A model generated the notes under the pieces. That model was not told the origin of the DNA, did not search any database, and saw nothing but the letters and a program-made list of their open reading frames with translations. Both the position numbers and the translations under genes were made by a program. Below, piece after piece: positions 1 through 7,986 of a stretch of 11,681 bases of DNA (position 1 is the first letter of the stretch; every line of letters begins with the position of its first letter). Source of the DNA: Xylaria sp. FL1777 (lineage: Eukaryota > Ascomycota > Sordariomycetes > Xylariales > Xylariaceae); contig MU401041.1 of the NCBI GenBank assembly GCA_022578965.1, positions 1 to 11,681 on the forward strand. Direction: 5' to 3'.

Positions 1-2954
1 AAAAACAAACTAAAGTTTAATAAAATGCTTTTTAAGATTTTAAACTAATATAATATTATATATTTATTATTTAAAAATAACTTAAAAAAGCAAAAGTTAC
101 TAATTAATATACTTATGCTACTTTTAAAAAAAGTAGTATTTTTAATTAAACTTTAGCTTTATATTAATTTTATGCTAGTAGCGCTAAAAAAAAAAAAAAG
201 CTTAAAAAGCTAACATAGCTAACATTAATAGTTTTAAAAAGCATTAATTAAACTTTTAACCTTTTTAAAATAAGAATTTATAAAAAGTATAATAATTATA
301 TTAATAATAATAGTTTAAACTTATTTAAAAAAATATTAAAGTATAAATTTTATAATAAAAAAAACTTAAGCTTAATAAATTATTTTAATTAAAAATACTT
401 AAGCTTTTTAAATTTATGCTTTATGTTAGCTTTATTACTAAAATTATAAAGTATTTTAGCTATATTTTTAAGCGTTATAAAGCTAAAAAAATATATATAG
501 CTTTGCTTAAAGCTTACTATAAAAATAAAAAACAAAATTTACAAAAGAAATATTACTAGAATTATTAATTTTAAAACATAGTTTAGCATTATTATAAACT
601 TATTTATTAATAAAAATAGCTTTATTACTAAAAATATAAATATAACTTAAAAAAAATTTAATTAAACTAGTAATTTTATTAAATATATAAAATGCTTAAA
701 AACTACTATATAAATAAGCAAAAAATTATTGCTTTTTTTGCTATATATAATTAATAAAAAATAAGCTATTTACTTTTTATTACTAAAAATAAACTTTATT
801 ATAAAGTTTTAAATAAGTTTATATTTTTAAAGCTTTTATATAATAATTAATATAATACTTAAAATAAGCTAAATTATTATATTAGTAATAAATTATATTA
901 AAGGTTTAAATTTAAAAGCTTAAAAATATTAATAACTAAAAAACTAATAAATATTTGCTAAAATACTAGCTTAATAAATAAGCTATAAAAAGCATAAAAA
1001 TACTGGACTTTAAATAAAAAATCTAATAATTAGCAAAAAAAAACAAAAAAAAAATTAAATAAACACTTTTTAAAAAAATATATAAGTGCAAACTTTTAAA
1101 AAAATTAAAACTTATATAATAATATAACATTAGCAGCTTTTTTAACTTTTTTTATATAAAATATTAAACTTTTTAAAAACTTAAGAATATAAAACAATAA
1201 AAAGATTTATGCTATTTTTAATAATAATTAACTACTTTAAATATTTTTAATTGCAATAAAAAAAGCGCTAAAGCAAAAAAACATTAAAAAATTAATAATT
1301 ATAAAAACTAGAAATTTTATATATAAATTAAAAAGCAAAAATAACTTAATTATAATTTTAATTTAAGCATTATTAATTTTTTAAGCTTTAAAAACTAATA
1401 AATTAATAAAAAATAAAACAATAATTTTAAATATAATATATAAAACAAAAAATAAAAAAATTTATTCTAAAAATAACATGCTATTTAATAGCACTGTTTT
1501 ATTTAGATTTTATAAGTAAAAAAAGCAAGCTTTAAAAAAAGCAAGCTATTACTTAAAAAATTTTGTACTATTTTAATAAAATAACATTTATTAAAATATA
1601 TATTTACGTTTTAGCACTATTTTTAAAAGTATTTAATTAATTATTAAATAATTAGCTATTTTTTTAAAAAAGCTTTATATAATTAATCTTATTTAGCAAA
1701 AAGCAGCATTATTAATTAAAATATAATATTACTAAAAAATAGCACTTTTTTAAAACTTTTTTAAAATAGGAAAAATATATAATAAGATCTTTTTTTTTAT
1801 AAAATTAAAACAGTTTTTTTTAAAGCATAGCAAGTTTATAATATTTTAATTTTTAAACTTTTAAAAAATATTATTATAAAGGTTTTAAAAACTTAACTTA
1901 AACATAATATTTTTAAAAAAGCTTATAGTTTATATTATAATGCTTAGTTTTTAATACAAAAAAAAAATAAAAAAGTTTAATTAATTAATTTAGCTATAAA
2001 AATAAACGTAGTTATTATACGTAATATTAATTTTTCTTAAAGCTATAATAAGTTCTTTAAAAAGTTTGCAATATATAAAATAATTTTTATAGTTAATTTA
2101 TTTTTAAAATATAATTAAATACTACTTTTTATTTTTAGTTAAGCAATAATAGCTTTTTTTATATTAATAAGCTTTTTTTAAATAATTATTTTTTTACAAA
2201 AAGTAATAAATTTAATAGCTTAATTTCTAAAGGTATTATTAAAAGTTTTATATAATATATTACTAATAAAATGCAAACCTTTTTTTAATAATATAGTAAT
2301 TAAAAAACTTATTACTAAATATAATAATTATAAAATTGTTTTAAGTATTAAGCAGTTTATATTAAAACATCTTAAAAATTTTAATGTTATACTATTAAAT
2401 TTTAAGCTAGCTAAAATTATAGCTAGCATACTTAAAAGCAAATAAGCAAAACAAACAATTAAAATAATTAGCTATATATATAGCACTAATAGCAAAAGCT
2501 TAATAAAAGCAAAAGTAATAAAAATTCTTAAATAAAAAACTTGCAAAAATATTACAAAAATATAATCTTTTTTAAAAATAATAGTATACTACTAAATATA
2601 AATATAAAAATATACTATAATTGCAAAACTATTAATAGTTTTATTATAGAAAAATAAGCTATTTTATTTTAAAAAACTATAAAAAAAAGCTATAAAAAAG
2701 CTTTAAAAAGCTATTATAATAGCTTTTATTTTTATTATTTTTAATTATATAAAAAAACTTATTTAATTAAAGGTTAATGCTTTTAAAACTAGCTAAAGTA
2801 TTATTTTATGCTAAAAAGTTAATAAAGCTATTAAGCTAGCAAAATATAAGTTTAAAACCTAAAAAAGCCTTAAAAAAAATAATGCTATAAAGCTAAAAAA
2901 GCTTACTATTATTAAAACTTTTTAAAAGTTATATAACTATTTTTATAAAATTAC
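1..2954. repeat. Heavily RIP-like degraded AT-rich block, A-skewed
   Basis: No gene is visible. Stops crowd all six frames and no promoter, tRNA or rRNA motif stands out. In the line 601-660 I counted 4 G+C in 60 bases, TpA 14 against ApT 10, and no CpA or TpG beside two ApC. That pattern is what RIP leaves behind in Pezizomycotina, where duplicated DNA takes C-to-T changes mainly at CpA on both strands. The + strand is A-skewed: 2821-2880 has 34 A, 14 T, 5 G and 7 C. Surviving G and C cluster in AGC, GCT and AGCT words. The source was probably one or more transposon copies, but I cannot name the family because no protein motif survives. A merely AT-rich spacer from another lineage is the alternative; the scarcity of CpA/TpG argues against it. 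Confidence 0.7.
186..199 (+). repeat. Poly(A) run of 14
   Basis: Fourteen consecutive A follow GCGCT. Homopolymers of this length are expected now and then in such AT-rich DNA. I see no element boundary next to it. Confidence 0.9.
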
Positions 2955-2959
2955 ATTTT
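2955..2959 (+). repeat. Left copy of candidate target-site duplication (ATTTT)
   Basis: ATTTT lies immediately before the first TG of the GC-rich insertion and is repeated exactly after its last CA. A 5-bp duplication is the usual footprint of LTR-retrotransposon integrase. In T-rich DNA a 5-base match can arise by chance, so it supports the boundary only together with the TG...CA ends and the abrupt change in composition. Confidence 0.55.
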
Positions 2960-2974
2960 TGAGATGGTTTCTCA
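2960..2974. repeat. Short inverted repeat at the left end of the GC-rich element
   Basis: TGAGA and TCTCA form a perfect 5-bp stem around the loop TGGTT, exactly at the left edge. It may be a terminal structure of the element or chance. Confidence 0.5.
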
Positions 2975-3007
2975 TAGGAGTGCAACTGTAATATTGAAGA
3001 TATAGAA

Positions 3008-3055
3008 CTCTAAGTGCATTTCTTGTGGGTGGTGCCCACAGAAACGCACTTATAG
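3008..3055. repeat. Long imperfect hairpin inside the GC-rich element
   Basis: The arms 3008-3029 and 3035-3055 pair around the 5-base loop TGGTG. I count 19 Watson-Crick pairs, in runs of 2, 7, 4 and 6, interrupted by C3010 x T3053, A3018 x C3045 and one bulged T at 3023. The A x C mismatch would pair if A3018 had been G, so it looks like a single transition on a once better stem. The loop could close further through a T-G wobble. Such a stem could be a structured RNA segment, for example in an LTR leader, or a DNA inverted repeat. I cannot tell which strand, if any, is transcribed. Confidence 0.8.
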
Positions 3056-3078
3056 CCCTACGCTACAGCTGCTACCAG

Positions 3079-3151
3079 ATGGCAGGTCCGTTAGGCCCAC
3101 CAGGCACCAAGCACGGACCCCATAGAGGCCACATCCATGGCAGACCCACCA
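3079..3151 (+). repeat. Partial internal duplication in the GC-rich element
   Basis: ATGGCAG occurs at 3079-3085 and 3137-3143, and CCCACCA at 3096-3102 and 3145-3151. The same two words appear in the same order with different spacing, suggesting a diverged internal direct repeat. The words are short, so this is tentative. Confidence 0.4.
3085..3119. repeat. Stem-loop with 7-bp stem, alternative to the next hairpin
   Basis: GGTCCGT at 3085-3091 is the exact complement of ACGGACC at 3113-3119, with a 21-base loop. Bases 3112-3119 are also used by the larger arm at 3112-3181, so the two folds compete and the element could switch between structures. Confidence 0.6.
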
Positions 3152-3181
3152 ATTGATCTGCCAGGCCCCTATGGTCCCGTG
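3112..3181. repeat. Compound hairpin at the right end of the GC-rich element
   Basis: Three nested stems are visible. CACGG (3112-3116) pairs with CCGTG (3177-3181). The 11-base arm 3120-3130 pairs with 3164-3174 with one A3126 x C3168 mismatch. GGCAGA (3139-3144) pairs with TCTGCC (3157-3162) around a 12-base loop. As in the neighbouring hairpin, the lone mismatch is A opposite C, as expected if one G changed to A. The structure reaches to within three bases of the element's right end. Confidence 0.7.
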
Positions 3182-3184
3182 TCA

Positions 3185-3189
3185 ATTTT
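3185..3189 (+). repeat. Right copy of candidate target-site duplication (ATTTT)
   Basis: ATTTT directly follows the terminal CA of the GC-rich element and matches 2955-2959 exactly. It supports insertion into sequence that was already AT-rich. Confidence 0.55.
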
Positions 3190-3420
3190 ATTTAAAAATT
3201 AATACAAAAGTTTTTATAGCTTAGTTAAATAATAGATTTTTAACATTATTAAATGCTTAATTAATAAAATAAATAGTATATATAAAAACCTTTAATTTTA
3301 TATTTTATTATATACTAAAAAAAAAACATATAGCTATTAATAAGCTTTTTAAGAAATTTTTTAAGCTATTAAATAAGTTAAATAATTATTAAAAAAAAAA
3401 TATAAAAAATGTTAAAATAA
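3190..3420. repeat. AT-rich flank continuing the left degraded block
   Basis: The style of the sequence is the same as before 2955: TpA-rich with isolated AGC and GCT words and no open frame. This suggests that the GC-rich element was inserted into one pre-existing degraded block. I see no other feature. Confidence 0.5.
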
Positions 3421-5990
3421 CTAGTTATTAGTTATAACTTCTATGTATAGTATATATAATAAGTTTTATATAAAGACCACTTTGTGCAAAAGTTATTATA
3501 TAAACTAAAGTAATTTTAGTATTAGCTTAGCTTATATACTAGCAAAGTTTTTATATATAAAAGAAAACCTTTGCTTTATATAAACTTTTTTTTTTTAAAT
3601 ATATAAAATATAAACAGTTTATAATATAAAGATTATTGTACTTTGTTTTAGCATATATATATTAAACGTATAATTATATAAAGCTTATTTAATATTAATT
3701 AGTAGTTATATTTGCATTTTTAATTTATTTGCAATGAACTATAAATTAGCTAAAGTAATAATGAAGTTATATAATACATTTTTATTTTAACTTGTTAAAA
3801 AAAGATTTGTTTTTTGTATTACGCTTGTTTTTTTTTTGCTGTATAAATATATTGTTTAGTTTATTTTTTTTAATTAGCTAAAGTAAGCATATATAAAAAA
3901 AAAAAGAGAAAATTTAATTTATTTACGTATAAAAATTAGACTTTTAACTTGTTTATTAGTATTAAAAACGAGATAAAAAAAATAGTAAGCAACTTTGCTA
4001 CTTTTTTAACTATATTGCTATACAAAAGCAAAACAGCAATTTATATAACCTAAATATAAAATTAGATATATTATACAATTTAGCCGAATTTATTATGTTT
4101 TAAGAAAATAAACAACTATTTATAACGCTTTTAAGGTTAAAGCTAGTTACTTTTACGTATAAAGATTTAGCTAAAAATGTTTTAATAAGCGCATAATAAA
4201 TAAACGCATGGATTAATCTCCGAATATAAGGCCAAAAAATTAATTTTAGCTATGCAACTAAAATTAAGCTAAATATTAAGCTAGTATTTTATTATGCTAA
4301 CTATTTATATTTTTGTAAACTATTAAACTATTTTTAAAAAAAGTTCGCTAAAACCTTTAAAAAATAAACAAAAGATTATTTCCGAAAAATTTACTAAAGC
4401 ATATAAAGCGCTTTACTTAAAAACCTTAAGTTAAAAAGCATTTATTTTACGTTAAAAATAATTATAATTTAAAAGTTTATAAAAATAGCTTATAAAAACT
4501 TTATAATTAAAAAATTACAAAAACTACTAAATATTTGTTATATAATAACTATTTAACTATTAGCAATATTTTTAATACTAAGTTAATAGCTAAACACTTT
4601 TTTATATAATAGTTAAAACTTTTTAAACTATTTATATACTAAATTACTCTTTAAAGACCTAAGTTTTAACGTATGATTTTAAATATAACAACATAAATAT
4701 TAACTGTAATTAATTTAGCTAAATATTAAACATTAGAATTTCTTTAAGCTATTTAATCCTTATACAACAAAAATAAGTTATAAACCGATTTTTTAACTAA
4801 TATATAAATATTTTGTTTAGCACTATTTACTGCAAACATTAAAGCAAAAAATATATGTTTATATAACATTAAATCTAACTATTAAAAGTACGTTCTTTAA
4901 TTTATTTTTAATAAGGTTTATATAAAACAAATTTATACTTCTTAATAAATATATTATTTTTTAAAAAAGGTAGAACTTAAGCTAAAACTATATAAGCAAG
5001 CTATATAACTTATTATATAATAAAGCTTGTTTATTTATTATTACTTGCTAATATATTAAAATTACGGAAAATTAATACTACGCTATATTTTTATATATTT
5101 TAAAAAGTTATATAAAAAACTTTTTTATTAATTATATTAGTTTAAATAAAACTTAAAGTAAAATATACTATATAATAAATACTTACTTTAATATTAATAT
5201 AAATTATAGCTAGTATTAAGCTAACTAAACTATAGTTTCTTTTATATAAATAAAAAAAAAGAACTTAAATTTAGCTTTGCATAAAATATTTAAATTAATG
5301 CTTAATAAGCTTAAAAAAGCATAATAAGCGTTTAATACTAATTACTAAAGCAAAATTTAGCTAAATATAAATATTGCATAAATATATTAAAGCGTACTAA
5401 AGTTAGCTATAGCATTAATTTTTTAAAAACTTACGTGCAAAAGATTTTTTGCTAACTTATAAGCATACTTACGTATAACGTTAAATAGTATAACAAAAAC
5501 TTTTATATAAAAAAATAATAAATTATACTTTATAAACTAAAAATATAACTATAGCTATATAAAAAACTAATAACTTAAATTTATGCTAAAGTTATTAAGT
5601 TAACTAACTAAATAGCTAAGCTATTTTTAAAGCTATAATTAAAAAAACTAAAACTTTTATATAAACAAGAAATGCTTTGTTTACTAAAAGAAAAGCTGCT
5701 AATTAACATATTACCACTTTTTAAAAAAAAGCTTATATAAAAAACATGTTTTTTAATTTATATAAGATAATTTATAATTAGAAACTTACTTTAAAAGAAT
5801 TCTTTTCGTACATAATAAAATATAAAAAATATTTAAAGTTAAACAACAGTACTAAAAATATTAATAAGAAATTTAGTAATTAAACTACTTAATATTTAGT
5901 AAATAGCATATTTTTTTATTATATAATAAAAAAAAATATTTAAAACTATAAAATAATAGTACTATATAATTAATTTATATTAAGGAATTA
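3420..5990. repeat. Second RIP-like degraded block retaining some CpG
   Basis: The stretch is still very AT-rich and unreadable, but it keeps more CpG than the left block: ACGTA words near 3924, 4154, 4668 and 5471, and a less eroded patch at about 4190-4235. In the line 4501-4560 TpA is 14 against ApT 10, and CpA+TpG is 2 against ApC+GpT 6, again RIP-like. I translated one frame from 4164 to about 5906 and met about 60 stops in 580 codons, close to the chance rate, so no fossil protein can be claimed. A degraded transposon is the most likely source. The left limit is placed where the texture changes and is approximate. Confidence 0.5.
3541..3575. repeat. Inverted repeat, 7-bp arms
   Basis: AGCAAAG at 3541-3547 and CTTTGCT at 3569-3575 are exact complements separated by 21 AT-rich bases. 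The function is unknown. It lies near the left edge of the second block and may be part of a degraded terminal region. Confidence 0.45.
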
Positions 5991-6160
5991 TTATTATACA
6001 GATTACTAAAGTAAACTTTCGAATATTAATGTAATAGACTTGTTATATATTAATATAACAGGTTTGCCCTTAAAGTCTTAATTTGTAAGTAATAATAAAA
6101 TCTTAAACAGTAGTTCGTTAAGGAGGTTTTTAAAGTACTCTTACTACTATGCATTAATAA
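5990..6160. other. Less degraded island of about 27% G+C
   Basis: The line 6061-6120 contains 16 G+C in 60 bases, two to four times the surrounding level, and includes words such as GGTTTGCCC and AAGGAGG. No open frame runs through it. It could be the remnant of a terminal repeat or untranslated region that took fewer mutations, or a unique-sequence sliver between two mutated copies. A purine-rich word at 6120-6127 resembles a polypurine tract, but that alone does not identify an LTR element. Confidence 0.4.
6041..6060. repeat. Perfect inverted repeat, 8-bp arms
   Basis: TGTTATAT and ATATAACA flank the loop ATTA. The outer pair AGACT (6036-6040) and AGTCT (6074-6078) lies around it with asymmetric spacing. 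The arms begin TGT and end ACA, like the outer bases of many LTRs, but the piece is too short to be one. It may be a hairpin or the junction of two terminal sequences. Confidence 0.6.
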
Positions 6161-6310
6161 AAGTTTTAAAGAATTAAAAGTAATAAGTATATTAGTACTT
6201 AGCAGTTATAAAAAAATTAATAGCTAAAGAACTAAAACTAAGTAAATAACTAAATATAAAAAGTGCATAATTATATAGAAAAAAAAAAGTAAGAAAAGTA
6301 GTAATTCCTT

Positions 6311-6414
6311 TTAAATTATTACGAGTTTAGTAAGCATTAAATTACCGTAAGCTTAGTAAGCTTTAAATTACTATAAGCTTAGTAAGCTTTAAATTACTAT
6401 AAGCTTAATAAGCT
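6311..6414 (+). repeat. Minisatellite: four tandem 26-bp units
   Basis: Units start at 6311, 6337, 6363 and 6389, each with TTAAATTA. The third and fourth units differ at only one position (AGCTTAGTAAGCT against AGCTTAATAAGCT); the second has CCG where they have CTA, and the first is more diverged (ACGAGTTT). Each later unit carries the palindrome AGCTTA-G-TAAGCT, or AGCTTA-A-TAAGCT in the last, so it can extrude a small stem-loop. There are no spacers, so this is not a CRISPR array. The array is far shorter than the usual RIP threshold. It sits between the second block and the mixed region. Confidence 0.85.
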
Positions 6415-6607
6415 AAATAAGTTATTACGTAATTTTAGCTTTAGTTAGCAAAAAAAAAGTGCAAAGTATGTATAAAAGCATTAAGCTGCTTTAAAAGCTA
6501 TTCTTATGCTAATTTTGTAACATTATTTCCTTTTTTCTAAAATTATTGTCTTAACAATTTTTCCGTAAGTATTCTTTCTTTTTTTTTCTTTTATATGTTA
6601 CAATATT

Positions 6608-6624
6608 AAAGCGTATTAAAAAAA
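6608..6624 (+). repeat. First copy of a 17-base direct repeat
   Basis: AAAGCGTATTAAAAAAA is found here and again, identical, at 7040-7056. It contains a CpG, which is uncommon in this window, so the match is better than a pure A/T coincidence. It may mark a degraded long direct repeat. Confidence 0.6.
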
Positions 6625-6851
6625 CTAACTGCTTATTTAAAATAAAGTAAAAACTTGTTTTTGCTTTTTTTATTAATTTTACTAGCTATAAAGTTATACT
6701 TTATTTTTGCTGCTTTAATTAATTATTAAGGTATAAAATAACAAATAATATATTTTGTTGCTTTAAATGCGTATGCGCTAGTTGCTTTTATAACAAATTA
6801 AAAGTTCTAATTAACTTAATTAATAACATAGTTTTTAAACACTATTATTTT

Positions 6852-6865
6852 AAAAAAAAAAAAAA
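6852..6865 (+). repeat. Poly(A) run of 14
   Basis: Fourteen A precede GCAAGCAAAGC. It could be a worn poly(A) tail of a short insertion lying to its left, but no target-site duplication was found. Confidence 0.85.
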
Positions 6866-6885
6866 GCAAGCAAAGCAATAGTTAC

Positions 6886-6908
6886 TTTTAGTTCAAAAAA
6901 AACTAAAA
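6886..6908. repeat. Inverted repeat, 8-bp arms
   Basis: TTTTAGTT (6886-6893) and AACTAAAA (6901-6908) are perfect complements around a 7-base loop CAAAAAA. On the + strand it resembles a weak stem-loop; no gene ends here, so it is not called a terminator. Confidence 0.6.
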
Positions 6909-7039
6909 CAAGCTTAAAATAGCTTTAACTTTGTTTTAAGCAAGTTAGCTTAGCTTTACATATAAAAACGTTTTCTAAAAGCAAAAAGTATTAAAATAGT
7001 TTAGCAAAAGCTTTAGATCTTAAATAAATTAAACAAAAT

Positions 7040-7056
7040 AAAGCGTATTAAAAAAA
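7040..7056 (+). repeat. Second copy of a 17-base direct repeat
   Basis: This is identical to 6608-6624, 432 bases downstream. Flanks do not align convincingly by eye beyond the A run. Confidence 0.6.
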
Positions 7057-7966
7057 AACAAAAAGTACTAGCAAAAAAGCAAAAATAACAAAAAAAGCAA
7101 GCTAAAATAATGCAAGCTGCTTTATTTAAGTTTAATTAAAATTTTTTAAGCGTTTTTTTTAAAATTAACTTTTTTTCTTTAGTTTTAAGCAATTAAAATA
7201 TTAGCAATAAAACTAATTTATAACTACTTTAGCAGTTTTTAGGTATTTTTTAAGTTCTTAAGTATTATTAGCATATAAGTATTTTTTTTATTTAATAAAA
7301 TATTCTAAATTATTATTATTTTAACAAAAATCTAGTATATTTTTAACTTTATAAATGTTTTAATTTGTTTTTATTTTTAGTTATATTTTAATAAGTGTTT
7401 TAATAAGTATTAGTTCTAGTAAAAAAATGTAAAAAACAAAGTAAATTTGTATGTTTTTTAGTAATAACAATTTATAGTTAATAGGTAAAATAATTTCCTT
7501 AATCTTAAAAAAACTAAGTTTTTTAAATTTTAATTTATTGTTTAGTTGTTTTATTTTAATTTAAGAAATATTAATGTTTGCATTTTGTTTTTGTTATAGC
7601 AAATAAACTTTGTTTTCTTTTTTAAAGGTTAGTTCTTTAGTTTGTTTTTTATTGTAGTATACTAACATCCGTTATTATAAAAACTAAAAACGTAATTATA
7701 GTTTAGCTTATAGCGTTTTAATTTTTATTGCAATAGTTTTTACTTAAAGTATTATAATTAAAATAGCAAGTGCTTTTATTAATGTTTTTTTTTGTTTTTT
7801 AATAGTTGTTTACTATTTATAAACAGCTTTATGCAAAAATATATTTATATTTTTGTTTGTTAATATATTATATAAAATTTATACTATTAATAATAGTTTT
7901 ACTTAATTGTTTTATTAATAGTTAATATAACTTTATAAATATTGTTTTAATATTTAGTTTAGTTTT

Positions 7967-7986
7967 TTTGTTTGTTTATTTGTTTA
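7967..7986 (+). repeat. TTTG/TTTA tetranucleotide tract, five units
   Basis: TTTG, TTTG, TTTA, TTTG and TTTA follow in register. The alternation fits a TTTG repeat partly changed by G-to-A mutation, or slippage in T-rich DNA. Confidence 0.7.

Larger units (their letters stand above)
2960..3184. mobile_element. GC-rich unmutated insertion, candidate solo LTR or LTR-like short element (225 bp)
   Basis: This is the only GC-rich stretch in the window. The line 3121-3180 has 35 G+C in 60 bases, CpA+TpG 11 against ApC+GpT 5, and TpA 2 against ApT 6, the reverse of everything around it. It starts TGAGA and ends GTGTCA, so it has 5'-TG...CA-3' ends with a short TGA/TCA inverted repeat, and ATTTT flanks both sides. 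TG/CA ends with a 5-bp duplication fit a solo long terminal repeat left by LTR-LTR recombination. A SINE- or MITE-like short element is the alternative, though I find no good terminal inverted repeat, poly(A) tail or convincing Pol III A/B boxes. At 225 bp it is shorter than the roughly 400-bp duplication RIP usually needs, which could explain why it is intact; recent insertion would also explain it. No AATAAA signal is present inside. The family is not recognised, and orientation is unknown. Confidence 0.55.
6430..7115. repeat. Mixed AT-rich region, A-rich toward its right end
   Basis: No gene is visible. A pyrimidine-rich patch lies at about 6527-6595. The last 130 bases become A-rich with GCAAAA words. 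A 17-base word recurs at 6608 and 7040. The region ends where the base skew flips to T-rich. It may be the edge of one degraded element or two short ones, and I cannot place ends. Confidence 0.4.

Noticed and set aside
2960..3184. tRNA-derived SINE, or ribosomal RNA fragment
   Set aside because: GGTCCG at 3085 resembles only part of a Pol III B box, no matching A box is spaced correctly, there is no poly(A) tail, and no rRNA core word is recognisable.
2960..3184. Hammerhead-type ribozyme, suggested by GAAAC at 3041
   Set aside because: No CTGANGA core is found on the + strand near it, and GAAA is base-paired within the hairpin.
3079..3202. Two short ATG-started frames in the GC-rich element (from 3079, about 25 codons, and from 3137, about 21 codons)
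   Set aside because: They are short and lie in different frames; the second one runs over the element's right edge into the AT-rich flank. They overlap strong hairpins, and no homology is recognisable. GC-rich sequence without stops is enough to explain them.
4164..5906. A possible fossil ORF on the + strand
   Set aside because: I translated it by hand and met about 60 stops in 580 codons, about what this base composition gives by chance. The apparent protein is mostly I, K, L, N, F and Y, as any AT-rich frame would be.
6120..6127. AAGGAGGT, a Shine-Dalgarno-like word
   Set aside because: No start codon with an open frame follows, and the DNA looks eukaryotic.
6311..6414. CRISPR array
   Set aside because: The units are directly adjacent with no spacers, and no cas gene is present.
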